Below, one piece after another: positions 24,713 to 38,263 of a stretch of DNA of 64,000 bases. A program made the translations under genes and the position numbers. The notes below the pieces were generated by a model, which saw only the letters and a program-made list of their open reading frames with translations, did no database searches and had not been told where the DNA came from. Within the stretch, counting starts at the first letter, position 1, and each line of letters starts with the position of its first letter. Origin of the DNA: Neckera pumila (lineage: Eukaryota; Streptophyta; Bryopsida; Hypnales; Neckeraceae); NCBI GenBank assembly GCA_963969595.1, contig OZ018413.1, positions 12,451,711 through 12,515,710 on the forward strand, read 5' to 3'.

Positions 24713-26024
24713 ATCCCCATCTAGAAATGGATGAAATATGTGATCAATTAATGAAAAATTCATAAATCACCAATTACGCAGAATTCACGTACCAGGAGAG
24801 GATTCTGGAAAGTAATCCTCCCGCGAAATGAAAATGGGACATTTCTTGGTGGGGGTTTAATTATTATATAACCGACGAGCCACGGTAGTGGTGAGTAGAT
24901 TATCGGACATAACCAATTGTTCACTTTTCAATCACAACCTTTGATCTCCGTGATCCAAGGTGGACGAATCAAGTTGAGAGGAGAGAAGGTTATGAGTTGC
25001 AACTTGTAATGGCAATGGTGATGGGTTGCCAATGGGACGGTGCCACGTGAGTGTTGAAAACTCAACAACCGGTTATGTTATGTAAATTCACTAAGAGAAT
25101 AAATTAGCGTCAAAGTTGCCGTTTAGTCGCCACTCGGAGACTGAGTCCTGAATTTCAATCCGACGTGGTGGTAATTGGTTGACTTGGCACCGGCGGAGAC
25201 CCGTCCAGATGGCAGGCCCAAGTTTGAACGTAAGCTTCGTTAACGACAGGGAGCCCCAATCAATGCTGCTGCGCTCAACGGCTCTTTCCCCTGCTTCTTG
25301 CTTCTCCGTCTTCAAGCTTTCCCATCGTTAACGTTGCAGCATTCTTCCGGATCCTCTAATCTCGAGTTCAGGAAACGTGATTAGTCTTTTCTTCCTGTCT
25401 CTCTATTCCAGTCGCCCCTTATTACCTGGGTTGCAATTAGCTAGGATTGCTTGATTGGACTGCCTGATTAACTGCTTGATTCATCGTAGTATTTGAAATT
25501 TAGAATTCAGTCGACCACAACAACTTTCGTATGCCGCTCGTTCTTGGCCGCTGCCCTAACTCGCGAAGCCCATTAGAACCGGAATTCATTTTGCAAGTGT
25601 ATTGGTAGTCAGTAGTTGTGTGAAATCCCTGAAGCTTGAGACGATGGCGGAGTCTCAGTACGCGTGATTTGGCTATAACGTGCTGTCAATGTGGAGAAGT
25701 TTGAAATTTAGTCCATGTGGGTGCATTCTTTTGTCATGCCGGGATCCTTGTCGCCATGATTTTCTGTTGCGTACTGAACGAACCGCAGCATGTTGCTATG
25801 GATCAAACGAAGTCTCTTTAACGTCCGGGCGGGCGGAGCAGGGACTGCGATTTGAAATTTGGGTCGGCGTGTTCGGGCGAGGCTGCCTGCTTGCGGAGGT
25901 TGCACTCAAGGTGTCAATGCATTCGATTTTTGGGCTGTGAAGCCCTGACTCTGTTGGAGAATATTGGCTGTCCAGTTTGAGGATTGGGTTTCTGAGTGTT
26001 AGTGATATTGGGGGGAAGGGCGCC
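24713..26024. promoter_or_regulatory. Upstream region and leader of the kinesin gene
   Basis: Base composition becomes balanced from about 25,060, as expected of a promoter and 5' leader. Short frames on both strands (25,091-25,315 minus; 25,680-25,940 plus) have no recognisable domain. A leader intron cannot be excluded. No TATA box was assigned. Confidence 0.4.
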
Positions 26025-29000
26025 ATGTCGATGACGATGATGTCTCCGAAGCCGAAGGCCGTTCAGAATGCGGGCAGCCGCACTCCCACGGGCAAGGTGA
26101 GGCCCATGGCGGTCTTGGACAGGCAGCCTTCGCGGAGTGGGAGCCACCCGGTGGAGGTGGTGGGACGAATCCGTGAGCACCCGGAAGGCAACGAGCGGGA
26201 GAGCGCGATTCGTGTGCTGCCGCAGTCGCGCGTGTCGGTGTGGGCGGAGGGCATGGGCAGCGGGAGCCGGGAGTTTTCGCTGGACGGCGTGTCGATGGCG
26301 GCCGTGGAGAATCTGCAGGCGTTCTACGGGCGGTATGTCGAGTCGCGTGTGGACGACGTGAAGGCTGGAGGGCGGTGTACGATCATGATGTACGGGCCTA
26401 CGGGAGCGGGGAAGAGCTACACAATGTTCGGAGCTGCGCATGAGAAGGGCGTGGCATACCATGCATTGTCGCAGTTGATGACGCAGCGAGCCTCGAAAGA
26501 CGATTGTGGCGAAGGAAGCATCGAGGTGCGGGCGACGGTGTGGGAAATTTACAACGAGGAAGTGTACGACCTACTCGCGAGCGTGAGCACTCCGAAGTCC
26601 GGGTTCGGTACCTTGTTCAAGATGAGTGGGAGCAGCGGGGGTCGGGTGAGTGCCTTCGAGCTCTATACTTTCGGTCCATTGTGTCGGTATCCATTATTCA
26701 GTACCAGCTTTAAGTTTACTGTGTTCGCTGATGCTGCCGATGCTGAAAGCTAGAGATTGATCCAGAGCTTACAGAGTATTGGGTAGTGACCGGTTGCATT
26801 TCAAACATATTAGATCTGATTCACCGGTATTCTTTAGGGTTAAACCATTCTGCAGTTTCTTAACTGTATGTCCGTTTTGAGAATGTATTCCAATAGTTAG
26901 GGTGCAATTTTACTGCACCGAATCCATCCTTGACAAACATTCATCCAGAGAATTTTAGGATTATCGACATGCTGGGCAGAATGCGTGATTTACCCAAGAA
27001 TTGTACTCTTGAAGCTTCTGTTGGAGCCATATGAGACCGGTGTGGTTCCATGAGTCGCAGCGCTGATAGCGAATGCCTGCGGTGGGTGACGGAATCTGAT
27101 AGGTCGAGGTGCTCTATGTTGCAGGTGAAGCTCGAGGTGATGGGAAAGAAGGTGAAAACGTGCATGTCGATTTCAGGTACTGACCCGCAGAAGCTTTTGC
27201 GAGAAATTTCGAAGGTGGAGGGGCGGCGGGTGGTGAAAAGCACCAACTGCAATGACCGGAGCTCGCGCAGTCACTGCATGGTGGGTGTATGAAACTCACG
27301 AGTTAGTGCCCTATATTCTGTAGCTGGCTTTTGCTTCGCTGATGCTTTGTAGATGGTGCGTTACGTTGATGATGACGAATTTGGCATCCTCAATACTATG
27401 GATTTTGTGCGTGCAGGTGACGCTCGATGTACCCGAAGTGGGTGGCAAGCTGATCCTGGTGGACATGGCAGGGTCGGAGAATATTGACCAAGCAGGTCTA
27501 GGGAGAGAGCTGAAGATGCAGGTATACTATGTTCTGCATGCTTCCAGCACATCTGCATTCTATGCTGCATTTGTTACTTCCTGCATACTTTGGCTTCCCC
27601 TTCACAAACCATCTTCACTCTCTGGAACGGTGTGGTCATTTAGGTGGGGACACGGGGTCGTCGTAGCTGAGATGCTGGTTTGTTATTGTGACAGACAGGA
27701 AAAATCAATCAAGGAAATGGAGCCCTGAAGAGAGTGGTGGAGGCTATAGCTAACGCAGACTCGTACATTCCATATCGCGACAGCAAGCTGACAATGCTTC
27801 TGCAGGTTAGATTTCACGTCCTATTCCTGCTTCTGTTCTATGAGGATTAGAATTCGCATACCCTGCATCCCCCAGACGTGACTGAGTGTGAGGCTTTAAA
27901 GGTTGTTTGCGCTGCTCTGATGCCGAGTCTAGTGACTTGGCACGTCCTCATGACTTGGTACTTGCAGGGTCTGATATAGGGTGAACTGATATTCATGGAC
28001 GAACGGGTGGTTTTGTTTCAGGATTCTTTTGAGGACGACAGAGCGAAGATCCTGATGATTCTGTGTGCGAGTCCCGATCTTCGGGACCTCCACAAGACCA
28101 TTAACACGTTGGAGTACGGGGCGAAGGCGAAGTGCATCGTGCGTCTGCCGAACTCGCCGTCAAAAGAGCAGGTGTCCTCGGCGAGGGCGGAGCAAGTGCA
28201 GATCCTGGAGGCTCGGCTGACGAAGAAGGACGTGTTTATCGAGAAGCTGCGGAAGGAGAACGAGGCGAAGCAGCGGCAGAATGAAGACCGGGAGAGGGAG
28301 CTGGAAAGGAAAGAAAGGGAGCTGGCGGAGCTTCGGGAGAAGGAGAGGAGGCGGGTTCCTGAGAAGGAGGTGCAGAAGAAGAGAAAAGGTTTGCACGATG
28401 GGGACGACGAGGAGTTCAACCTGTCCCCCACTCGGAGGCGGAAGATCGAGGAGCTGACGGCTCTGGTGGCCCAGCAGCAGAGGGAGATCGATCTGATGAG
28501 AATCCGAGCGGAGAAGGCGGAGGCGGAGCTGCTGCATCTGCAGCGGTCTTACAATTTAAGCAGTCAAGTAGCTCGCGTAGCACAAACCCGCGCGGACAGT
28601 TCCGATGCAAAGGAGGTGGGATCCGGTGTCGAGAGCGCAAGTGAGAAGCGAACGGCATCGTTCGGCCAGAGTAAGTGCCATTTCTTGTCCACTTCAATAG
28701 AATTCGTGGATGTCTTCTCAGGATGTCTTCGTCATTCTGGTTGAATTTCCCTCTAGCCCGGCGTTACGGAGATACTGGTGTATGTTCATGATGCGCTCAG
28801 CTGAATTACAAAGATGTTTATTATCAATGCTGTGTAGTACATTGTCGTTGACAAATGTATCGAAGCAGGCAGCATCCACGCGTGGGCAACTGATGCAGAA
28901 AAATGTGGCTATTTACTGATTGGAAGTGATGCTGGGTGGGCAGGTCCTGTTGGATGCAACCAGAGATTCCTGGACATCCAGAAGCAGATGAATGACCGGA

Positions 29001-31745
29001 TACTTGCAGCGCAGGCAGAGAGCGAGCGAATTATAGCTCAATATACTCCAGATCAGACCGCTGGGGAGAAGAGTGCGTCGCGGAATGCCCACAGTGACAG
29101 TTCCAAATCCAAACCTCACGGTGGCCACAATGTGACATCACTCGCGCAGGACGATGACAGTGCCAAGAGTGCAGGTTCGGCGCGCGATGCACTGAGCCTG
29201 ACGGTAACCTCCCCGAGCCTGATGCTTCTGAAGAATCTGGTGAAAGAGAAGGAGAGGCGATCGTCGCTGGGCCACGAGGATGTGAGCCAAAGTGGCCAGC
29301 AAGAACCTGTGAGAATGGACGCGATGGATTCGTCGGTTCAGAAGACAGGGGAGGACGCGGAGTCAGAGGCTTGGGTGGGTGAGCGATTATGCAGCAAAGG
29401 GTGGCTGCCTATCATTTTGGAAGAGGACGAGCGCATTGCCCAGTCCATGGAAGGTGGAAAGAGTGCAACGCCTCAGGGTTCAGGTTCTGGAGCCACATTA
29501 TTCGACTACTCCACCTCGTGGACTCAGGTAAATGACACCCAGGATATTTGATTTGATTTTGATTTGCCTCCATATCCGAAAGCTGCGAATTGCATCGCTG
29601 CTGTAGTGAGTGACAGAGCTGGTGACAGTTAGCCCGAGAAGCTGGTGCCCATTCTGATTGTGCTTGCAGTTGTATTCGCACATGCGTGATGGCGTGACTG
29701 TCCGTCACACTGGCGGGGATTAACAGATGTTTTATAACTGAGTTGAGAGTGGTGTTCAGTTGGAGGGGCTCCTATCGATCGTTGTGAACTCTTGAAACGT
29801 TGCGTGAATGTGTCTTCACATTTCTGGATCCTCATGGAATCATGTTTGGTTTGCATGACAGGGAACCCCAGATGCGGCAATGAACGTTGCAGGCAAAGAA
29901 GAGGGGGCCGTGGACGCGGGGTCGTACCCGTCCTTGACGTTCCCGTCCCCGGAAGAGCAGTTCAACACAGCGATTGCGAGCTACACCAACAACAACAGCA
30001 CCGGCCTGGGCAGTCCGCTGTTTTCATGGGGTGGTTCGGGATCGAAGCTGAACGACCCATCGCCTAATACTTTGATGAGACCCTCGTCTGGATTGGGAGC
30101 TGCGACTCCCAGCGGCGAATTCGTGTCGGGTGAGTTGAAAGATTGGACTCCCCGGGATCAGGTGCCGCAGCTTGATCGTCGAGTGACAGGGTCCGTGTTG
30201 AGAACGCACAGTCCCCTGACGGCGCTGGCCGACGAACCACCTCCCATGAGTGCCGTGAAAGAGCAGCGAGTTGGGCGAAGTGAGGAAGACGATCAGGTGA
30301 ATGAGCCTATCAGCACAATGAGATCCCTGGAGGAGAGCCCGAGCGTTAGCGAAGGCTACAAGGTGGGACCTGCGGAGTCCGAGCTGCTGACTGTGGGAGC
30401 GGAGCTCTTCGACGGGGGCCTATCGGGAGGCAGCGATGCGGAGGCTGCGCGGAGAGCGCGAATCGAGAGCATTTTCCTGCTGTGTGGGGAGAGGCGAGAG
30501 CTGGCCAGAAAGACGACGACGGCCCCGACGGCGTCAGGCAAGCAGTGGCAAGAGAGCACGTTGGACGTGGAAGTTCCGCCTTCAACTGGGAGGTACAGCC
30601 CAACCGCAAGCTCGTACGGGTCGCAGCAATTCATGACGGACAACCAGCTCGATCAGTCGATCTCGGACTTTTCGACGTCGCCCAGCTTCTCGGACACGCA
30701 GGCCGCATACTACACGGACGTAAGCGTGAGCTCGCTACCGTCACTGATGCCGGCGGTGTCGCCTCAGCGGTTTCCGTCGTCTCGACGACCGACGAGGCGG
30801 ATGTCACCGAGCATTTTCGCGAACGAGAATTCGCTGCCGAAGCAGGAGGCGGCGGGGGCGGAGAAGACGGACGTGTGCGTGAAGTGGGAGAAGTCGAGCG
30901 ACCCAGCGGACGGGAAACTGATTTGCATTGTGAACGTTTTAAAGACGTCAACACTTTCGGAGCTTCGTGAGGAGGTGGAAGCGCACATCCCAGTTTCGAA
31001 AAAGAACTTCAAGTTCCTGTTTCTCGGGGTGAGTGGTATAGTATGATTCGTGGGATTTGAAATACTCATCAATTCCTTCTCTTGGTTTCTGATTCTTTGA
31101 AATGCGATGTAGTAGTTAGCTGCATGCAGCGGCTCCCATGTGTGATTTCGCGGATGGACTGTTTTGACATTGATTGGATTGATCGGATGACGATTGGATT
31201 GATTGTTGATCTTTTTTTGGATTTCAGTGATTTGATTTGGCTTTGATAAATGCGGCTGTTTTGTATGGGAACCCTCGAAGGGACTCGTGATCACGAGATC
31301 GGAGACTCGTGGGATTTTTCATTGTATTTCGGTGGTGGCAGCGATGATCTTGTCAGTAATGTCGGATGTTTGCAAATTGCAGGAGAGTGGGGGTGCGCCT
31401 GTGGATCGAGAGTTCGAGAGTGACGTGCGCGTTGGATCGTTGCCCGCTTCGCAAGAGAGTCTGGGTAGCCGGTTGGCATGCCTGCGTCCTCCAGTGAGGG
31501 AGAATTCTGTGTTTGGGAGCTCCAGAGTGGAGTCTCAGCCATTCAGGGCGCTGGAGAATCAGCTCCCTGGCGTGGGGTTGGAGCAGGTGGTTGTTGCTGG
31601 TGCAGGGAAGCTCGTGAGAGGCAGCCCTGTTCCTTCACATGCGCGAGGGAGTCCGGTGTCAAAGGGACTGAGGCCTATGAACGGGGAGTTAGGGAGGCCC
31701 AAGTCAGCTTTGGCACACATCGTCGAGTCAAGTCGGTGCATGTAG
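26025..31745 (+). CDS. KIN10A: Kinesin-like protein, KIN-10A (PAKRP2) type
   Basis: Microtubule motor of the plant KIN-10 group, whose Arabidopsis member PAKRP2 sits on phragmoplast microtubules during cytokinesis. Exons: 26025-26645, 27125-27280, 27417-27521, 27695-27805, 28022-28670, 28944-29527, 29862-31028 and 31383-31745. All are GT-AG and in phase, giving 1,251 aa. The motor domain has the P-loop GPTGAGKSYT at residues 124-133, switch I NDRSSRSH at 250-257, switch II DMAGSEN starting at D275, then TLEYGAKAKCIVR. A long charged coiled coil (about residues 395-500) and a Ser-rich tail follow; the tail contains RIESIFLLCGERREL and VKWEKSSDPADGKL, both with counterparts in plant KIN-10A tails. 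The protein is longer than the Arabidopsis one (about 860 aa), mostly through the tail. The start ATG at 26,025 has a good GCC-ATG context. The genomic 5' flank is divergent from that gene's neighbours, and no operon-like context applies. Confidence 0.93.
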
Positions 31746-32659
31746 TACATTAGCCTTTATATATATATATATATATACATAGTTCATTGTATTGGGAGAT
31801 ATAGAATCTGCCGATGGATTGAGATCTCTTCAATCCTGGAGTAGTATTGAGCAGGAATTGACATCACGTGAAGAACACTGCAGGCGGGTGTCTTCGTAGT
31901 AGAAGAACCGATTTTGTATAACAGCCCTTTCTAATGTATGCCAATGAGCTTGTTGCGCTAAGTGTTTAGATAATGCCGTGATCGTGAACGTGTTTGTTTC
32001 GTGTGCGCACAGAAGTTTGCTCATCTGAGAGTGCCTTCCGGCGGAGTCTTGCAGTATGAATATCTGATGATACATCGCTTTGTTTTTGTTAGCAAGTTAG
32101 ATTGCAGGAGTCGTGAGTTTACTGTATGTTTTGGCCTGTAATTTGTGTATGCATTGAGGTTAGTCTTCTGTAGCGATCCATGACTCGAGAACATGGCTAT
32201 TGTTGTGCAAATCCTCGGCCATCTTCAGTTGCTGCACGGCTTGAATGTGTCTATTCTTAAAGACAGTTGTCATTAACTTCAAATAACTGCTATTTTTTTC
32301 TTGGTCTTCACATGGTAGCAATCCTTAATTCCTTATTAGCTTACTCAATGTGGCGACAGCTCCTGTCTTATGGTTACTTCTAATCATGATGTTCGGACTC
32401 TCGGACTACCTAATTTAATGCATTTGAATGTCTCCAATTGAAGTATTCTATTACAAAATCTTTTATGAGAGATTGTGCATTTGACAATAAGTCTATTGTA
32501 AGTAAAATCACTTAAATTGACATGACATGTGCACAAGAGAAGTACGTGCTAATGAAATGTGTATTAATAAGAAGAAGTCAATTTTTTTCTAAACTAAAAC
32601 GTCTTAATCTACAAGCACTTCATTTGAGCTTGATTCTTGGGTCAAATTCAGCCCTTTTT
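31746..32659. terminator. 3' flank of the kinesin gene, with (AT)n microsatellite
   Basis: A pure AT dinucleotide run lies at about 31,759-31,776, just after the stop codon and inside the likely 3' untranslated region. Balanced composition continues to about 32,280, which suggests a long 3' UTR or flank, then turns AT-rich. No gene was seen. Confidence 0.45.
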
Positions 32660-32860
32660 TTATCACACGATGGGGCCAGATAGCACCATTTCAAAATAAA
32701 TTTTTGCTTCTTGTCAAATCAAAGTAATCTTTTTTTGCCAGATGTTTTCCATCTCTATAAAAAATGTGGATGAATGTAGATATACAATGCTTCACCAAAT
32801 TTTAAATGATTGCCATCTTGGCACTTTCTCAAAAATTTAAAAAAAAAAAGGCTAGTCAAA
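32660..32860 (+). repeat. Dispersed AT-rich repeat (family R), copy 2, internally deleted
   Basis: Same landmarks as the copy at 36,488-36,735, but the middle section around the gatgaaaaaa and gattgaaaag motifs is missing. No coding capacity. Confidence 0.55.
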
Positions 32861-33610
32861 TTACAATAGGCTACACTTCCATATCTGTCAATGTTGGCTT
32901 TGAAACAAAGTGTGACAAATTGGTGAAAGAAAAAAGCTTTGCTTGGCAAGAAAGCATGTGGTTCAAAGAGTTGTGTCAAATGGAAACTGGAGTCAAAATT
33001 GAAAACCAGTTCTTACGAGGAATATAGGTCACCATTATTTTGCAACTTGCAAAAAATTGAAATTGAGTTCCAAATTGGGTGTAAAATATACCATTTAGGA
33101 AAGATATTGTCAAATGCTTTCTACAAATAAATCATGCATTCAATTTGAATAACTACTCCACCTACAATAGGTCTTGGTTAAAGAATTGATTGCAAAATAT
33201 TTTGAATATTAGCACATTCAAGATCTCTTTAATATCAATTCTAAACTTGGGATCACAAAAATGGATGGCTTGTTGGGAATAACAAAGAGTTCTATATGGA
33301 AATCTAATAGTATAGATGGATAGAAAATATTGTTTTTTGCCTTTGAAGAAAATTCAAAGAGGATCTACTTTCACGATTCAAAGATTATAATAAGTATTTG
33401 TACAAGAGTATGCAAGATTATCATTGTCATTCCCACGATACCTCTACATTATTGACCATCAAGGACATATTTGAGCATATTTCAAAAAGAGTTCATTGAT
33501 GCTGAAAGATGATTGGAAGGTGCTTCCAATCAAGATTGAGTATCAAAAGCATTGGTATAGAATTGAAGTCTAGCCCCTAAGCCTATTTTAAGTTGTTTTG
33601 TTCACCTTAT
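32861..33610. other. AT-rich intergenic, no gene seen
   Basis: Chance frames only; nothing recognised. Confidence 0.45.
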
Positions 33611-34461
33611 CCCCTAAAGGACCACTATCCCTTTGGGGGACAAATGGGATTATGGACAGGTACCTATAGGTTGAAATTTGTCTTGACTATTTTAGAAGAT
33701 AGAAAATTTGATTAGCTTCATGGAAATATAATTTTTCAATTAGGACATAGGAACAAAAGTTATGCCCAAATAAGCCAAATTAGGGAAGCGAGGGCAACAA
33801 AAAAAATTCAAAAATTTGAATTTTTGTTTTTTGAAATTTTTCTCTCAGATTGTATTTTATCTATATGGATTTCTTTAATTCATTCTATTTGGATTTGTTA
33901 TGAGAACGTTATAGATAATCTTGTTTTTCAGGCAACTAGAGCATCTTTTTGAAAAATTAACTTGTAGGATTCATTTTTGAAAGCAATTTTTTACAATTTT
34001 TCAAAAGAAAATGTTCCACAAGGTTTAGTTTGCTTGCTAGAACAATCTCACCATTGGAATTAGTGCATTTTAATTCCATCTTAGAGATATTAGTAATTTA
34101 GATTTTCCTTCAATTTTGTACCTAATTTTACTTAACAATTTTTTAAATAATGGATATTAATTTTTTCCCTAGACTTTCATTTCAATTTTCTACCACAAAG
34201 AAAATCAAAACTTTGTAAAGTCAAATAATCTAGTCCCGCAATGTGCTGAGAAACTTGACTTTTTTTACTTTAAATGCAAATATCTAGCAATCTACACGGT
34301 CCAAAACTCTGAAATTTTTTCCACGCATTCTAATACTATTTAGGTGTGAGATCCTACAATTAGATGTGCAAAAAAACATTTTCAAATTTTTTCACTCTTA
34401 GCTATAGAAATGGTTGTTTTAAATGTTTTTTGGCAAAAAAAAGGCCTTGATCCTTTAGAAG
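33611..34461 (-). mobile_element. TTAA-type non-autonomous element (family T), copy 1
   Basis: The left end is CCCCTAAAGGACCAC, preceded by TTAT (a decayed TTAA). The right end CCTTGATCCTTTAGAAG is followed by TTAA at 34,462-34,465. The interior aligns in reverse orientation with the elements at 57,031 and 60,401-61,324, for example around the motif matching aatccaaatagaatgaat. There is no coding capacity. It is classed with piggyBac-like elements by target site and by C-rich ends (inference). Confidence 0.65.
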
Positions 34462-34465
34462 TTAA

Positions 34466-36487
34466 CTGAAGTAGCAAAAGTTATTCTTTTGTGTGTAGGG
34501 ATCTCATTCATGCAGTGCCTTGAAGACCTAAGTTTTTTATATATTATTGCAACACAATTGAAGAATGAGATCCCATAGTTAGAAATTCTTTAAAATGCAT
34601 AAGATTTGATTTATAAACTTTTTGTTCAAGGATATTTCCTTATTTATGAGCCAAAGAGATTTTGGAGCTAGGGCTCTTACAAAATAGTAGAAGTATGGTA
34701 GATTTGAATTCACTTGCATACTATATTATTATGATGAATACTAGCTAGACTATGATGACTTTAAATAGTCTAGCCAATTCACTATGTGCAATGTATATGA
34801 ATTAATCCAAGTCTCAATAAGAAGGATGAAAAACCTACATGGTCATTAACTTAGATGATCAAGTATACATTTTTTAGAATCAAATATAGGATACATCAAA
34901 GTCGTCTTTTACTACAGACTCTTGATTTTTTTTAATATATAGGAGGTTTCCATCTACATTCTTTCTAGATAATTAATCTTGTAGAATATAATTATCTATA
35001 GATTGCAAAGTCTTCATATGCAAATTCACAATGACATTTTCATAACTTAGGCACAATGTTTTAAGTTCTATTATAATGGTGTACGTATAAATCTCCTTAG
35101 TTCCTGTTTTACTTATATGAAATAGTGAAATAAGGTTGTCTTTAGCTTACTTCACTAATTTCTCAACATTTGACATTACATAAATATTTATTATTATTGT
35201 GTAAGAGCTTACTACTTTTGAATTAGGCATTGAGACTCATGAACTTCCATATGATCTACAAATGCAAATATTTGTAGAAATATTTGTTGACTTTGTTGAC
35301 TTGTAAAGTAACTTTCTTGGAGTAAAGCAATTCAATTATTCATGCAATCTAATTTCACTATATATTGTAGAATTATCTATAAAGTTTACCAAAAAAAGCC
35401 TAATATGCATGTGTATATGTATATATGCGTGCATTGTATGTCAAAACAAAAATGTAGAAAATAGAAAAGTAATCATTATAAAAATTAAAATTAAAACTAA
35501 AATAAATTCTAAATCTTAAAATGATAATAATAAAATTTTAATATAAAAAATAAAGACAAAGTCACATACAATAATCAAAATATAATGAAATAAATAAATA
35601 TTGAAAAAAACCATTTTATTGACGTTGCAGTGAAGCTTGCATTGACACTTGTACAAGGAATTGGTTTCAATTGGTTCAAAATATATATTTAAAGAATATT
35701 ATTCAAATTAAATAGCAAAGCATTATTTCTCTTACTAGTAGAATTTTTTAGATAAATCTGTAGCCCTTGCTATGGCTACGGGGCCTTGTCCATCCATTGT
35801 TTGCATAATTCCCATGTGTAAATCCATTCTAGTTTGTGGCATCAAACCGAAATTCACCACCAATCTCACAATATTCTCTTAATTATACCTTTTGCATCTA
35901 AAAATTGTTGCCTAGTCTCTAAAGGGTTAAATGGGAAAAGCTTTTATGTCATTAGATTGAATGAGGAACATGATTGTATGTCAGTAATTCAAAACATTAA
36001 TTTTTTATTAACACATCAACATTTCCATGCAAGCCACATGAAATTGGTAAGATTAATATGAGGCCAAATAAGGAGTTAATACTTGTTTTTAAAGGATAAA
36101 ATGATACGCCTTGCAAAGATGTTGAAACAAGGGTATCAACTAGCTATGAGACTATTGGGAGGAACCTCCTTTTACAACCACAGTCACCACGGACAGAGAG
36201 CTGCCACCACTATACCCTTCATTCTATTTAGTATTGTTTCTCAAATGGTGTTACTCATGCAAACATTCTACACTAATGAGCTTTAATTATCAATTCTTGA
36301 AGAGTACTATACTTCCTAGATTATGTATTTGCTTCATATTCACTTTATTGCAAACTCATAGTTACATTGCAAACACCATAAATCTCAAAGACCACTCTAT
36401 ACTAGTATTTGTGACACTATTCAAAGTAAAAAAAGAAGAACTCAATCATTGAATAGTGTGAATCAACACTTTCTTTTCTGGCACCAA
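34466..36487. other. AT-rich intergenic, no gene seen
   Basis: Strongly AT-rich. Short frames at 35,834-36,061 and 36,083-36,452 have no recognisable content. No terminal repeat pair was found. Confidence 0.45.
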
Positions 36488-36735
36488 AGGGCCAAATTGC
36501 ACCATTTCAAAATAAATGCCTAATTTTTGCCAAATAAAAGTAATCTTTATTTGCCAATTTTTTTATTTCTATTAAAAATGTGGATGAAGTTACCAAATTT
36601 GGATGAAAAAATATATGAATATGATTGAAAAGTGTCTTTTGGTCTAAGAGATGGATGATTGTAGAAAATATAATACTTCAACAAATTTTAAGTGATCACC
36701 ATCTCGACACTTTCTCAAAAAGTAAAGAAAAAGGA
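36488..36735 (+). repeat. Dispersed AT-rich repeat (family R), copy 3, reference copy
   Basis: Most complete of the four copies seen. It contains the uninterrupted junction attaaaaatgtggatgaag, which is where Helitron copy C has landed in the related copy at 51.4 kb. Confidence 0.6.
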
Positions 36736-37604
36736 ATTAGTTCGATTCTATAAATATCAAAGGAGCAACACTAAACAAAATTATTTCAAATACTATAATA
36801 GTATTTATATAGTGCGATCACAAAAAATAGAATGAATAATATAGTTTGGATGTATACCATGCTATTTGAAATTTTCCTAATTTCAAAAAAGGTATGTGTA
36901 TAGTTACGGTGTGTTTGATACATATGTATTTTTTTCAACCCAATTTTGAACATTTGCTCCTAAAAAAATTGAAGTGATGTTCAAATAATTGATTCTTGGT
37001 ACAAAAAAAACAAATAACAAAAACTAAAGACCAAACACATTTTAGTAGTAAAAGATACACTAGAGTTAATTATAAAGTGTGTGCAATGGAAGGAAACACA
37101 AGACGAAACTCCTTGGAGCACCCAAACTTGATTTGATGGAGTTTGGTATTGTATTTCTTTTGTACTATTTTTAGTTAAACCTTCTTTTCATTCCCCTTCT
37201 GCAAATTTGAGTTCACTTTACCATTATTTCTACTGCAGTAGAAGAAAACATCAATTGTCCCAAATGCTGATGTATTAACCTTAGAACATTAGGCTAGTCA
37301 CTGTAAAAATCATTCTTTTGGATATTGTGTGAATCATTAGCTTCAAAAAAATACAAGAGCACTCATTGGACGTCAAACTACTCTACAAGACCTCCCTTTT
37401 CATACAAAACTCCAAAGATAAACATTAGGATAGTCATACCTTTTTCATTGCATGTTCATTCTTTGAAGAATGGGAACGTGGCAATTTATCTCTCCACAAC
37501 TTCTCATTTTTAAAAGAAATGCAAGATTTGGAGAAGGTGTGACTACCCTTATTTGCACTTCTGTCTTATATAGAAGGATTCTTTATCATCCATAGTACAC
37601 TTAA
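36736..37604. other. AT-rich intergenic, no gene seen
   Basis: No gene or repeat structure recognised. Confidence 0.45.
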
Positions 37605-37806
37605 CCCTAAAGTGCTTCGACGTCCATATTCTGGATAATGAACAGAGGGCTTCAAGGCATTGTTTAGTCTAATGCAATATTATAATCTAAAAACAACAAC
37701 CTTCTAAAAATGACTAAATTCATGAAATTCCGATAAATGATATTTCTGTACAAAGATATAAGCAAAAATGTACAAAAATTAAAAAAAGGATTGAGGCGTT
37801 TAGGGG
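37605..37806. mobile_element. Short TTAA-flanked MITE
   Basis: About 202 bp flanked by TTAA (37,601-37,604 and 37,807-37,810). The ends are CCCTAAAGTGCTTCGACG and, in reverse complement, CCCCTAAACGCCTCAATCC, an imperfect terminal inverted repeat. No coding capacity. It lies about 450 bp upstream of the RETICULATA-RELATED start codon, so it may contribute to that promoter. Confidence 0.6.
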
Positions 37807-38263
37807 TTAACTTAGTATTCGCAGCCATGTTACAGGATTAAATTTGATATTTCATCTTGGGATTCCCTGTAAGCCAATGGTAAAACCTAATTTTTATTTT
37901 TTTATTTTTTTCTGAAATCTGACTGTCTTCAGCCCAAAACAGAATGGCTGCTGCTCAAATTCTGACCCCCCTCCGTCAGCTCACATTCTGATCCCTTTGT
38001 CACCTTCACGTCGGCGGCGTGACGCCCGACGTGATAACATCAAGAATGCGGCGTCTCGCTCTCTAACAAGCTACCATTCTCCACGCACGGCACCTCTTCT
38101 TGGTGCGTACAAAATTTCTAGGGCTCTATTAGCCCCCAACGGCGCAGTTTAGGGTTGCTGTGTTTCTTGCTCTTTCCCCTTCGGCTTCGAACTCATTTTT
38201 TGATCGCTCTTTGCAATTGCTGTTGCCCAGAATTTGAGTTTCTTCAAGGCCGGAGAGATCAGT

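Noticed and set aside
28018..28697. Several minus-strand frames of 90-137 aa, Ser/Leu-rich
   Set aside because: They are complements of the Glu/Lys/Arg-rich coiled-coil exon of KIN-10A and are not genes.
30346..30970. Open frames of 87-162 aa on both strands inside KIN-10A exon 7
   Set aside because: They are shadow frames of a long GC-rich coding exon whose own frame is supported by splice phases and family motifs.
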